Of a DNA stretch of 64,000 bases, positions 1 to 10,297 are shown piece by piece. The stretch is taken from the NCBI GenBank assembly GCA_007922305.1, contig ML677329.1:143990-207989 (forward strand), written 5' to 3'. The notes beneath the pieces are model-generated. The model was given only the letters and a program-made list of their open reading frames with translations, was not told the origin of the DNA and did no database searches. The stretch comes from Dermatemys mawii (lineage: Eukaryota; Chordata; Testudines; Dermatemydidae). Numbering within the stretch: position 1 is the stretch's first letter; every line of letters begins with the position of its first letter. The translations under genes and the position numbers were made by a program.

Positions 1-1524
1 TATACTAGCAGGGAAATCCTCTCCAAGGGATGAAGACTCTGTTGGCTATCTGCAGACAATTATTAGCCTCTTTGTGCCTCCTGAGTGGTGCAGAGATGCT
101 GTACCGCAATAGCGCATTTGTGCTTTGTCTGGTTAACATTGGACACTGCGTCTCTATAGTATTATTTGACAATATACACATGAGCAATCGGCATCTGTAA
201 CCATTTTCTATCAAAAGTATGGGTTATAGATACTGGAGAAAGAATTTTCCTTCCTTCCATATTATGTAGGGTGAACTGGTTGTCTATCAAAGAGGAAGAG
301 CAAAGGAAAAAACCAGCACAATATGCTGCCAATATATCCATGAACAGCCTCTCACTACCAGGAATCACATTAATTTTAGATCCAAATATAGGGACTGGCA
401 AAACTCATTGTTCACTGGTTTAATGTCCTTTTTCTGTTTTGACCTGCCTGGGTTTGTATCTCCTGAACGTTAATCTTGAAATTACAAGAACAAAGCCAAA
501 CATTGAAATGAAAAACTAAGATCATCACCTAGGTTTGCATCAGTTTAGAAACGGTGTTTTCCACAACCACAGTGACTAAAACTTACATTTTTTGCTCAAA
601 AAAGTTTGAAAACTGCAAAATGTGTCATGGGGTCCAACAAGTACCTCAATGGGCCACATCAGCCCTGTGAGACAGTGTTGTTGTTGTTTTCGGAGGTTGG
701 TTGGAGGAGAGAGAGAGTTGATAGAACTGTTGTATTAAGAGCTTGTGGATAACTTTTGTGATGAAAAGAGAGGAATAATATTTCAGGGCATCAATGGCAG
801 TTGGGAGTGAGCATTTGGGAAATGACTGGTGTGAAAGGAATCCCCTTCAAGTACTCCACTCTATTCCATTCCATCTCAAAATGGAAAATTCCTAGAAAAA
901 TATAAAAGCAAACTTGCTTTCCAAAGCAAAATTAGCCCTTGCAAAAGGCTCTCTCTCGCAGACTGCAGAAGAGACTGTTCTCCACCTGAGCAGTTCAGAC
1001 GGGCATGGCTAAGTCAGCAAAAATGCCAGCAGCAGGATATTTTCATTTCTATCTAAGAAGAAATGATTTTACCTCCATTCTGCTGAATTAGACAGAAATA
1101 GGCATGAATTATTACTTTTGTCCACAGCAATGGATACATAGAACAAAGATTCCCTCCCCCCCATTTGAGGATACAAGAGTTTACAAATATTAATGAGTTA
1201 AGCCTCCCAATTGGCCTTTGTAAGTTAACATTATCTCATACAGCTGCTCACAGACTGTTGTAAGAAGAATGAAGAGTGTCATTAGTAGCCTGCAGGTCTT
1301 CTACCCCGTAAGTGTAAACCTTAATAGGGTGCTTCTCTCTGCTAATTCTGTGTGTTCCCAGAGGACTTCTGACCTTTCACTTTATAAAATAAATATTTAT
1401 CACAAAATAAGAGTATCAGCTCTCAAGTCATGAGGACTTAAAACCAGTGTTCATATTCCTCCCCCACTAAAAACCATAAAACTCCTTCTGATTCTCCAAC
1501 ATATTTGTGGCAAAATGATCCCAA
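1..1524. other. no gene seen
   Basis: AT-rich sequence without a frame resembling a known protein and without a repeat I recognise. Short frames here have no domain-like composition. Confidence 0.5.
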
Positions 1525-1700
1525 CAATCAGGACATGGGACTGCAAGTCAGGGGGACTGGTTTCTATTCCTATCCCTGCCACACATCTGCTGTGTATCCT
1601 TGAGCAGAGCATTTTATTTCTTTGAGATTCAGTTCTTCTATCTGAAAGATGGGGAGAATGACATACTCAGCTGGGTAGACAAATCCTAGCTAGCTCTGTA
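1525..1700 (+). repeat. MIR/CORE-SINE-like fragment
   Basis: Degenerate match to the MIR layout: a tRNA-like head around 1535-1580, then a pyrimidine-rich stretch around 1620-1640, then the diagnostic 'gatggggagaatga' near 1648. Old and diverged; assigned by eye. Confidence 0.6.
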
Positions 1701-3593
1701 TTTACAAATACATAATATATTGAGCTTCAAGGAGTGCTGCAAAGTATTCTGACACAACAGAAGTAAGTGTCTTAATGGTAAAGATGGGTACATTTGGCAT
1801 TGACAGCTCCCATATTCTTTCCAACTGTGCATAAGGGTTACAATAATAAAGGGCTTTTCTTTAAAATATATGTATCTGAAAGCATTGCTCTAATAATCAT
1901 AAGACCTCCATGATTTGTCATTCTTGACAAATTTACCCTGAAACTTTGAAAATACGAAGAACCCATACACACGTTTCTGATAGTGTATTCAGTCTCGTGT
2001 CTGGAATTCAAAAACGTTTTCACACACTATTAGAAACTCACACCATTTTAGAAACAGCCTGAACACTACCAGTAATGACTTGAGAAATAATGAGCACTGA
2101 CCACTACCACTGAAGTCAATGGGGGTGGCAGGTGCTCAGTCCCTTATTTTATAGACTGAGAGGAATACAACTCTTAAGCAGCAATACATCTCATGCTGTT
2201 GTACCTCTTCATAGTAATATGGTAAAGTGCTAATCATTAAAGTATAAAACAAAATCCTGCTTTAAGTAGACATCTCAGCACAGCCTTAACTATGGAGTTG
2301 CAACAGGCATTATCATAATACAACGGAATAGCTTACTGTTGCTAATGTTTATTGCTGTATTTTTTTAAACTACCATAAACATTAAACAAGAAGAGCAACA
2401 ATAAGCAATACATGAACATTATGCCAAGTTCTATTATACCAGTGATTATACTATTACACCCAATGTGTGTCATATAAATGGTATGTAATGATCTAATTAA
2501 CATATAAATAGGTGTACATAAATATATAACACATGGATTGTCACACAGATCTTTACGTCAATAAAGATCTCAGCATACAAAAGTTGATGTCAGATTGGGG
2601 CAGTGGAAGCTGTGTCACAGAAAAAACAAAAGGCTGTTGGGATGTTACTGTCAGATGGCTGAGCCATTACTCATTAATCCTGAGAGCAGAGGTTATCAGA
2701 GTCCTACCCGCCACCACCTGCTGCTGTGTGCATCTGAGGATGCACTGCACTTGCACAAGGGGAAGGTGATTGATTGAAGAGGGAAAGCCCATAACAACAT
2801 CTGCACAAAAAAAACTGATAGCAGCCTGATCTGTCAGGATAGAGATTTTAGACAGATTTCTTAAAATGGGGAAAAGATGAAGTAAAGGGAATCTCATTTT
2901 CAAAATCACATCTAAAGAACAAAGAGGAAACAATTGTGTTGCTGATAAGTTATTGTTAGTAAATAATATGTAACTCTGTGCCAAGATTTGTTTTTTCCCT
3001 TCTTGATTTCATGTTATTTATTCCTAAGAAGCTATTCCAAGATATACAGAAACAAGGCATAATGGCACCTAAATATTTTTGAGGACTTGGGCTCTAGAAG
3101 ATTAAATACTATTGTCTTGCAGTGAGACTTAGGAGGCTAAGTGCCTATGTCACTTTTGAAAGTTAACAAACTTAGGCTCCTAAGTCTGTTAAGTGTTGCA
3201 ATACTGAGTGGCACAACACTTAAATATATTTAAAAATCTGAGCCAAATGGCCCAATTCTGAAGCTTTACAGCTACTGAACTCCCAGTGGCATCTGAAACA
3301 TTTCTGCACACAATGGAGCTAAACAATGGTTTCTTTTTTCAGGCAGTTAGTTACACTGGACATATTCAACAATGTATAGAAACAATTTACTGAGTATTGA
3401 GAGGACTGATGCATAGTTTTATATGCACTGGACAAAGGTATCGAACAATTGTTAGTATCCATTTGGGACCATGATCGAAATGGAATTTTTACACTGACTG
3501 CAACAAACACTTATTCAGGCCCTAAATAAATAAAGGACAATTTCTCTCTCTTCCTTTGTTCTTTCAAAGATTTTGTAAGAGGAAAACTTAAAT
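1701..3593. other. no gene; diverged palindrome-type repeats
   Basis: No credible coding frame. A short CACTGAAGTCAATGGGGG motif sits near 2107-2126, inside a ggtgctcag-flanked stretch. Around 3060-3200 there are 'cacctaaat', 'ttaggaggctaagtgcc' and 'ttaggctcctaag' words in both orientations. Both resemble old palindromic amniote repeats; the rest is unassigned. Confidence 0.4.
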
Positions 3594-4000
3594 ATAAATA
3601 ATACGGCTGTCAAACGATTAAAAAAATTAACTGTGATGATTAATCACATGATTAAAAAAATAATCATGATTCATCACACTGTTAAACAATAGAATACCAT
3701 TTAAATATTCATGGATGTTTTCTACATATTCAAATATATTGATTTCAATAACACCACAGAGTACAAAGTATACAGTGCTCACTTTATATTTATTTTTATT
3801 ACAAATATTTGCACCATAAAAATAAAAAAAAGTATTTTTCAATTCACCTAATACAAGTACTGTAGTGCAATCTCTTTATAATGAAACTTGAACTTAAAAA
3901 TATAGAATTATGTACAAAAAACTTGCATTCAAAAACAAAACAATATAAAACTTTAGAGTGTACAAGTCCACTCAGTCCTACTTCTTGTTCAGTCAATCAC

Positions 4001-4540
4001 TCAAACAAGTTTGCTTACATTTGCAGGAGATAATACTGCCCACTTCTTGTTTACAATGTCACCTGAGAGTGAGAACAGGCATTCACATGACACTGCTATT
4101 GCCAGCATCACAAGATATTTACCCGCCAGATGAACTAAACATTCATATGTCCCTTCATGCTTCAACCACCATTCCAGAGGCCATGTATCCATGCCTATGA
4201 TAGGTTCTGCTCAACAACTATCCAAAGCACTGCAGATTGACACTTATTTTCATCATCATGAGTCAGATGCCACCTGCAGAAGGTTGATTTTCTTTTTTGG
4301 TGGTTCAGATTCTATAGTTTCCACATCAGAGTGTTGCTCTTTTAAGACTTTTGAAAGCATGCTCCATTCCTCATCCCTCTCAGATTTTGGAAGGCACTTC
4401 AGACACTTAAACCTTGGGTCGAGTGTTGTATCTATCTTTAGAAATCTCACACTGGTACCTTCTTTGAGTTTTGTCAGATCTGCACTGAAGGTGTTCTTAA
4501 AACAAACAACATGTGCTGGATCATCATTCGAGACTGTCAT
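4001..4540 (-). pseudogene. hAT transposase fragment (ZBED/Ac-like), copy 1
   Basis: Two minus-strand segments in the same frame, 4256-4540 and 4001-4192, separated by stop codons. The first holds the 'TLDPRFKCLKCLP' stretch typical of ZBED-like hAT transposases. The second holds the C-terminal dimerisation domain: 'PLEWWLKHEGTY' near its start, then 'KYLVMLA', then 'CLFSLSGDIVNKK', ending in 'LSPANVSKLV'. The N-terminal BED zinc finger and first catalytic parts are absent, so no active protein can be made. In the family this domain mediates transposase oligomerisation on element ends. The dimerisation segment lies inside the left inverted arm, so a second copy occurs on the plus strand at about 4656-5210. 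Confidence 0.85.
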
Positions 4541-4649
4541 AACATGAAATATATGGCAGAAGTGGATGAAACAGAGCAGGAGGCATGCAGTTCTCTCCCA
4601 AGGAGTTCAGTAACTAAGTACTTCTTGCATTATTTTTTTAATGAGCATC

Positions 4650-5215
4650 GTCACCATGTCCTCTGGAATGGTGGCCAAAGCATGAAGGGGCATACCAATG
4701 TTTAGTATATCTGGCAACAGGGGTGACAGTAAGGCGGTACAGGCCGGTAGGACGTACCAGTAAAATGTAGCCACCAGTACCTGCTTTAACAACCCTTTAA
4801 CATCACTGACCCCTTTGCATGCCCCCCCTTCCCATTGGCGGCCCTGCCGGATCCCTACTGACAAAAGAAGTAGCTGTGGTAGCCGGAGGCTCAGGCCATT
4901 TAAATCGCCACTGGAACCCTGCGCGGCACAGGCAATGCAAATGGGCTGGCTGTGGGACACTGATCCCAGCCTCACCCCTTCTGCCCAAGGCCTTGCCCTT
5001 CCAAGGGGGCCAGAGCTTGTCCTGTACCAGTAAGAGCTTCATTTTACATTCACCCCATCTGGCACGTAAATACCATGCAATGCTGACTACAAAAAAGTGC
5101 CATGCAAATGCCTGTTCTCGCTTTCAGGTAACATTGTAAACAAGAAGTGGGCAGCATTTATCTTCTGTAAACAAACTTGTTTCTCTTAGCAATTGGCTGA
5201 ACAAGAAGTAGGACT
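4650..5215 (+). pseudogene. inverted second copy of hAT dimerisation domain, split
   Basis: The plus-strand right arm encodes the same C-terminal hAT segment as the left arm: 'tcctctggaatggtgg' near 4658 corresponds to PLEWW, and the 'ctttcaggtaacattgtaaac' region near 5120-5142 to the FSLSG-NIVNK block. It is split by the MITE at 4717-5056 and has no continuous frame. It exists only because the arm duplicates the element's 3' end. Confidence 0.75.
4717..5056. mobile_element. non-autonomous hAT MITE nested in hAT arm
   Basis: Flanked by a perfect 8-bp duplication, ATCTGGCA, at 4709-4716 and 5057-5064. Left end ACAGGGGTGACAGTAA; right end TTACATTCACCCC, giving imperfect terminal inverted repeats. 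The interior repeats gtaccagta words (4748-4760, 5025-5035) and is GC-rich. Frames seen inside it have no known domains. Confidence 0.88.
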
Positions 5216-5541
5216 AAGTAGACTTGTAGGCTCTAAAGTTTTACAGTTTTTTTGTTTTTGAATTCAATTATGTAACAAAATCTACATTTGTAAGTTGCAC
5301 TTTCATGATAGTGAATTGAAAAATACTATTTCTTTCACATTTTTACAGTGCAAATATTTGTAATAAAAATAATATAAAGTGAGCAAATATAAAATGTAGA
5401 AAAATATCCAAAAATATTTATTAAATTTCAGTTGTTATTCTACTGTTTAACAGTGCAATTAAAACTGCCATTAATCACGATTAATTTATTTTAGTTAACT
5501 GCATGAGATAACTACAATTAATCAACAGACCTAATAAATAA

Positions 5542-6510
5542 TATTGAGCAAAACTGTTCAGGGATTTTTTGGGTTCAGAGAACAAATAAGCACATTAGCA
5601 AAGACAAAAGGGCATTTTATTGTTATTTGTAAATTAAATAGGAGGCGGAGTGCAGGTCGGTAGGAGTTTGGCTTTTCAGCCTCCCTTTGAATTATGGTGA
5701 AAATCAGGACAGTGAATGTGGTGGTGAATTTACTTCAAGAGGAAGTTTGCTACCAAATTTTCCTGCAAAAATGGCTAACAGATTCATCTGCCTAAAAGTG
5801 CTATTCATTTTGCAAAATATATTGGACAAGAATTAAAATATTTGTTTTTTCAACATCCCCCACACACCATACAGCCTCCCTCCTCACCTCTCCCCACCAA
5901 AAAAACCAAACAATTTTGCCATCAATGAGCTTTTGAATATTTCTCCACCATTTCTCTGAGTCCAGGCCCTACTTTACAGATGCCAAGCTTTTGACTTAAG
6001 ACGACAAGACTAGATGACTCCCGGAGCCTGAGAGTCCTGTTCCACACGCAGCTGGAAGGGGATTTTTGAGGTTTGTCTTCACCCAACATTAGCATGTGCT
6101 GCCCTCCCACTACTCCCTGTCCCTGGCAACTGATCACTGTAATTTTTATGACATACAATAAAATACAGGCTACTTTTCTATTAGCACAAGCATTAGAAAA
6201 CTAGACACATCGCTTGAAATTACTCATGCACTAAATGGAACGCACTGTCTGCTTTTTGAAAGGGAATCACTATGATAAATGAAGCTGTTTCAAACACTTC
6301 TTGCAGTTATTGTGCCCTCCAAATGTCCACGAAACACTAAATCTGTTTATACCATGCTCATCTCCATGATATTTGAGTATCAAAAATCTCTAATGAAGAT
6401 TTTCATCAGTGCAAAATGGAACCTAAATTCAGCTTAATTTAGGTTTAGTTTGATTATAGGTACAACAGCTACTGTAGCTCAATAATGTTAAATTGCTCAT
6501 AGGTTGAGGT
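5542..6510. other. no gene seen
   Basis: Unassigned AT-rich sequence between the palindromic hAT and the PLE copy. No repeat or coding signal recognised. Confidence 0.45.
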
Positions 6511-6571
6511 CCTGTTTAAGCTAAAACAACGAGGAGTCCTTGTGGCACTTTAGAGACTAACAAATTTATTT

Positions 6572-6616
6572 GGGCATAAGCTTTCATGGGCTAAAACCCA
6601 TTTCATCAGATGCATG
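6572..6616 (-). ncRNA. hammerhead-ribozyme-like core in PLE end
   Basis: On the minus strand: CTGATGA (6603-6609), a stem-II hairpin ATGGG/CCCAT (6586-6601), then GAAA (6582-6585), then GCTTATGC (6574-6581), which can form a two-pair stem III. The expected U before the cleavage nucleotide is C here, so this copy is probably inactive. PLEs are known to carry hammerhead motifs in their terminal repeats; activity here is inference, and no clear stem-I partner is visible. Confidence 0.65.
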
Positions 6617-6992
6617 GAGTCGAACATACAGTAGGGAGGAATAAATACACAGCATAGGAAAAGATGGGAGTTGCCTTACCAAGTAGGGGGTCAGTGCTAA
6701 TGAGCCAATTCAATTTAAATTGGAAGTAGGCAATTCTCAACAGTTGACAAGAAGGAGTGGAAATTACTTTTGTAGTGTTAATGAAGCCAGCATAAACGAG
6801 GTGGCCCATTTCAAACAGTTGACAAGAAGGTGTGAGTATTTACCAAGGGGATACTACTTTTTGTAAAAACAATGAGGAATACTTGTCACACCTTAGAGAC
6901 TAACAAACTGGACACCATCAAATTAGGCCTGAACAGAGACTGGAAGTGGATGGGTCATTACAGAAATTAAATAAATTTGTTAGTCTCTAAAG

Positions 6993-7247
6993 CATTGGTC
7001 TTCAAACTGGGGTGCGCGCATCCGAGACCATCCCCGGGGGTGCGCGAGACCCCTGTGCCGCTTCTGATCCCTCCTGAGAAACTGCCAAACTCCTGAGCAG
7101 TCTATTTTTGTACCGCTCAAATGCCGCCGCGGAAAGCGGAATCTTCCGCTTTCTGCAGCAGCATTTCAGCGGACATACCCCCCGTGAGCCGCACGAATTT
7201 TTCCTCCGCAAAAAGGGGCCGCAGAGGAAAAACTTTGAAGACCACTG
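6993..7247. mobile_element. hAT MITE (CAnTGGTCTTCAAAC family), copy 1
   Basis: A 255-bp element with a perfect 8-bp TSD, CTCTAAAG, at 6985-6992 and 7248-7255. Terminal inverted repeats: CATTGGTCTTCAAACT and TTTGAAGACCACTG. The interior has a GC-rich hairpin around 7124-7175 (gccgccgcggaaagcgg... / ccgctttctgc...). It is nested in the PLE copy. A relative lies at 15294-15695. Frames across it are not genes. Confidence 0.93.
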
Positions 7248-7334
7248 CTCTAAAGTGCCACAAGGACTCTTCGTTGTTGTTGCTAATACAGACTAACAAA
7301 GCTACCACTCTGAAACCTGTTTAAGCTAGTATCA

Positions 7335-7520
7335 TAATTTTCAAATGTGGGTGAATAAAATTAGGTATCTAAATTCACATTTAGATACCTAACTAAGCTA
7401 CTTGATTGTAAGTGGTGCTTCACAGTCACAGCTCTTCCTGACTTAAGTGGAGATCAGGAGGTACACCTCACCCCTGAAAATCAGGCCACATATTTAGATG
7501 CCTAAGTAATGACCTATATC
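7335..7520. repeat. diverged palindromic amniote repeat
   Basis: 'taggtatctaaattcac' (7363-7379) is followed by its inverted partner 'atttagatacctaac' (7380-7394), and 'atttagatgcctaagtaa' recurs near 7494-7510 with 'cctgaaaatcaggcca' at 7473-7488. This fits an old palindromic element; the family name is not known to me. Confidence 0.5.
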
Positions 7521-8505
7521 TATTATTGCCTTGGGCCATAAAAGAACCATTTCTGGCAAGCTGATTCTTCTGTTGACCAACAAACTTGCTCATATATAAC
7601 CCCAGCTTTCTTCTAACTGTTCACATTCAAACAACATTCGCAATGTGCAATTTAAAATTATGTTGCTGCCAGGTCACACAGATTAGTAACACCTTCAAAC
7701 AGAAAAGTGCTGTTTCACTCTCTCACACGAAAGTACTGCAGGCATGTTTTAAATGGATCATAATGGGGAAACATATCCCCAAATCTTGATAATGGCATAA
7801 AACCAAATACAAAATAAATCTTTGATGATAGCTAGGCAGCTAACAGTGAAGGGAGCTGTTTGAAATAATTTATTGGTCTACAGAAATCAATGAAAAAAAA
7901 TCAGCCCTTCCCAGAAGATCATTTCTTATTGTTATTTGGCATAAATAATTCACCAGTATGTTGTGCCTCCAGCCTTCAGAGGGTGGATTAACTCTACCCT
8001 TCAGACTGGGATATGTCTTCAGTCGTGGTAACACTTAGTGCTGCAATCATACTATTCTAAAGGTTAACTGACATGCTTCAATAATATGTAACGGTATGTT
8101 TCTGCAGGTATCTGTGGTTTTGATGACAGTTGTTTTATGACCCCTGTTCACTGGGAACCGGACTGACATCATTAGCCCAATTCACCAATGGCCGCAAATA
8201 GCTAATCAAGTGGTAATTACTGCTGTGGTAAATAAAGGTGTTAATGAAATATCTGATATCAGTTTCCAATACAAGTTCTAGTTTTCCACATGAAAGTTGG
8301 TTGTTGAGGGGTTACACAGATGGCCTGGCCCAAGAGATGGATCACTAAAGCCCTCAAACCAAGGCCTAAGCCTTATCTATACTGACATTTAGTCCCAGTT
8401 CAGTAATCAATGTAGCTGCAGTCATGCAAACATTAACAGTTGACAAGAAAAAACACAATTTTCACAGGCTGAATTTACCCTTGGACTGAATCCCAAGGTC
8501 ATGAA
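7521..8505. other. no gene seen
   Basis: No repeat family or protein-like frame recognised. Confidence 0.45.
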
Positions 8506-8577
8506 AGGCATGATCCAAAAACCACTGAAGTCAGTGAAGGTCTTCCATTTGCTTCCGTGCTTTTTGGCTCATGCCAT
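8506..8577. repeat. palindromic repeat, 'catgatccaaaa' type
   Basis: 'catgatccaaaaaccactg' at about 8508-8526 pairs with 'ctttttggctcatgcc' near 8561-8576, around a central 'actgaagtcagtg'. Imperfect hairpin; member of the dispersed CTGAAGTCAATGG group seen elsewhere in the window. Confidence 0.5.
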
Positions 8578-9420
8578 AAGAGGAATTTGTGGGTTAAGTA
8601 CTCCGCTCCAGTGAACACTGGATATAGTTTCTTTGTGCAGACCAGCCACAGAAAGGTTGAGCTAATGCCCCCAGTCTACCTCAACTATCCTTGGGAACCA
8701 CATGGCTAAAGGTTAGTGACTTTGGGTTAAGAGGTTAGTGACTGTGGGTTAAGAGGTTTTCCAAGGGAAAAGTACAGGGCACAGGCTAGAGAGAACAAGC
8801 AGGGTATTGAAAGCAAAAGGGAAAAAGGCCAAGGGAGCTGTTTCTTGGCAACAGAAATGACTCAGCAGCGCATTACCTGGGGTTTCTGTGTTTGGATAGC
8901 CGTATGCCCTTTTAACCACTTGTATTCAAAGTTAACACTAAAAATACCCTGAATCTATGTCATGAATTCCTATCCTAGTGGGAAGCAAGCCCAGTGCAGC
9001 ACCCCAAAAACCTGCTATCACTTGGCAAAGCAGTAACACCATTAACCTCAGCCACATTTGAACTGATGACCTCCATATCCAACGATCAGTCTCAATTATC
9101 CAGTCCCTTCATTTTCTGCTTTTATAAGTGCACACATGAGAATCAGCATGAAATCATAGTGCTGTGAACACACTACCTTTCAAGAATCTGCCAGGCTCCT
9201 GGGACTAACATAGATAAACTCTGTGAGGATGATCGTCAGGGAGGGAGACCTACTATTATATTTATCTGTAAAGGTGGAAGAGGGTAAGCTATATTTCCTT
9301 TAGTAACAGAAATGTATTCTGCTGTAACAAATATTAATAATCCTTCCTATCTCAGACCCTACATCTATGGTCTATTTAGAGGGTTAAATCTTTGGGGCAG
9401 ACTTGTCTCTTACTATATGA
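8578..9420. other. no gene; 22-bp tandem duplication
   Basis: The only structure noticed is a two-copy 22-bp tandem duplication at 8711-8732 and 8733-8754 (ggttagtgact[t/g]tgggttaaga), differing at one base. The rest is unassigned. Confidence 0.6.
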
Positions 9421-9422
9421 GG

Positions 9423-9728
9423 AGGTAGTATTGCCTAATGGACAGAAGACAGGACTGAGACCTATGTCCAGCTCTACTACTGGTGTGCTGAGTGACCTTG
9501 CACAAGTCACAAGCTCTGTGCCTCAGTTTCCCTGTCTGTAAAATGGGGAGAATAATACAGACATCTTTTCTAAAGTATTTTGAAATCTACAGATGAGAAG
9601 TGCTATTTAAGAGTATTTTATACATTGGTACAGCATCTAGCACAATGGAATTCCAATCTCAGTTGGGCTTACTATGTGTGCCTGTGGTATGTATAAATAA
9701 ATAAAATAATATAAATAAATAAAGTTAC
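9423..9728 (+). repeat. MIR-type SINE, near full length, with tail
   Basis: The tRNA-like head (9425-9480) leads into 'gtgaccttgcacaagtcac' (9492-9510), then 'gcctcagtttccctgtctg' and 'aaaatggggagaataata' (9540-9557), the classic MIR/CORE order. A tail with 'cagcatctagcacaatgg' (9631-9648) follows, ending in an (AAAT)n-type microsatellite at 9690-9725. This is the most complete of several copies in the window. Confidence 0.8.
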
Positions 9729-10297
9729 AGATCATATTTTTAGAAAAAAGAAATGATTATATTATATATTTTCAAAATACTGTAATATTAAATAGGTTTT
9801 ATATGTTCTTACTGATAGATAAAATGAAGTAGAATATCCCTTCTAAATCCCAGATGCCAAAAAATTCCACCACTGGACCAGCTCTCTCATATTCAGAAGT
9901 TAATTTCAAAACTCTTGCATCATGAAACCAAATGTTATCTTCTTAAGGGCATAGAGAGTAGACGTTATCTCAATCTGCAGTATTTCATTTCCTCATGCTC
10001 CTTCACTAAACGGTACATACGTTTTGTCCGGGAGGTAAAAAAAAGTTTTTGTAAAAACATCACATGAAATCTTCTGCTGTTTTCCTTCTTTGATGAAGAA
10101 ACATTTTTTTAAAAAGTATATATTTATGTATTGCACCATTTCACTAATCCCCAGAAAAGAAATGGTGGAAGAATCTAAACAAAGTTCCCTGTCTTAGAAT
10201 TCTTACCTACATGTGTAGTCCATTCACCTTGTGCTTTATATAGGTTCAAACCCAAACAGATGACTCTTCATTGACTCTTAAGTATGTTAACCTGTTT
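9729..10297. other. no gene seen
   Basis: AT-rich, with several A/T runs. No recognisable element. Confidence 0.5.

Larger units (their letters stand above)
3602..5533 (-). mobile_element. palindromic hAT element, copy 1
   Basis: A non-autonomous hAT element with very long inverted arms. It is bounded by a perfect 8-bp TSD, ATAAATAA, at 3594-3601 and 5534-5541. The ends read TACGGCTGTC and its diverged complement and are rich in 'attaatcacgatta' words. The left arm (3602-about 4200) and right arm (about 4650-5533) are inverted copies of each other; each includes the C-terminal part of a hAT transposase. A transposase core on the minus strand lies between them. The right arm is interrupted by a nested MITE at 4717-5056. 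A related copy lies at 61190-62768. Confidence 0.9.
6524..7315 (-). mobile_element. short Penelope-like element copy with inverted ends
   Basis: Bounded by a perfect 13-bp TSD, CCTGTTTAAGCTA, at 6511-6523 and 7316-7328. The left end (6524-6565, aacaacgaggagtccttg...) is repeated in reverse complement at the right end (about 6970-6992 plus 7256-7280). The same inverted architecture is seen in the larger PLE at 46434-49822. Positions 6909-6972 (plus strand) encode a diverged PLE C-terminus, 'LDTIKLGLNRDWKWMG', ending in TAA, homologous to the end of the large copy's protein. The right tip (7287-7315) is a diverged copy of the large element's terminal tag. Internal PLE sequence is mostly deleted, and a hAT MITE interrupts the right end. 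Confidence 0.85.

Noticed and set aside
4803..5139. frames of 72-106 residues in a GC-rich block
   Set aside because: They lie in or across a non-autonomous MITE with TSD; no protein similarity seen.
9423..9510. possible tRNA gene
   Set aside because: The tRNA-like head belongs to a MIR SINE and does not form a complete cloverleaf.
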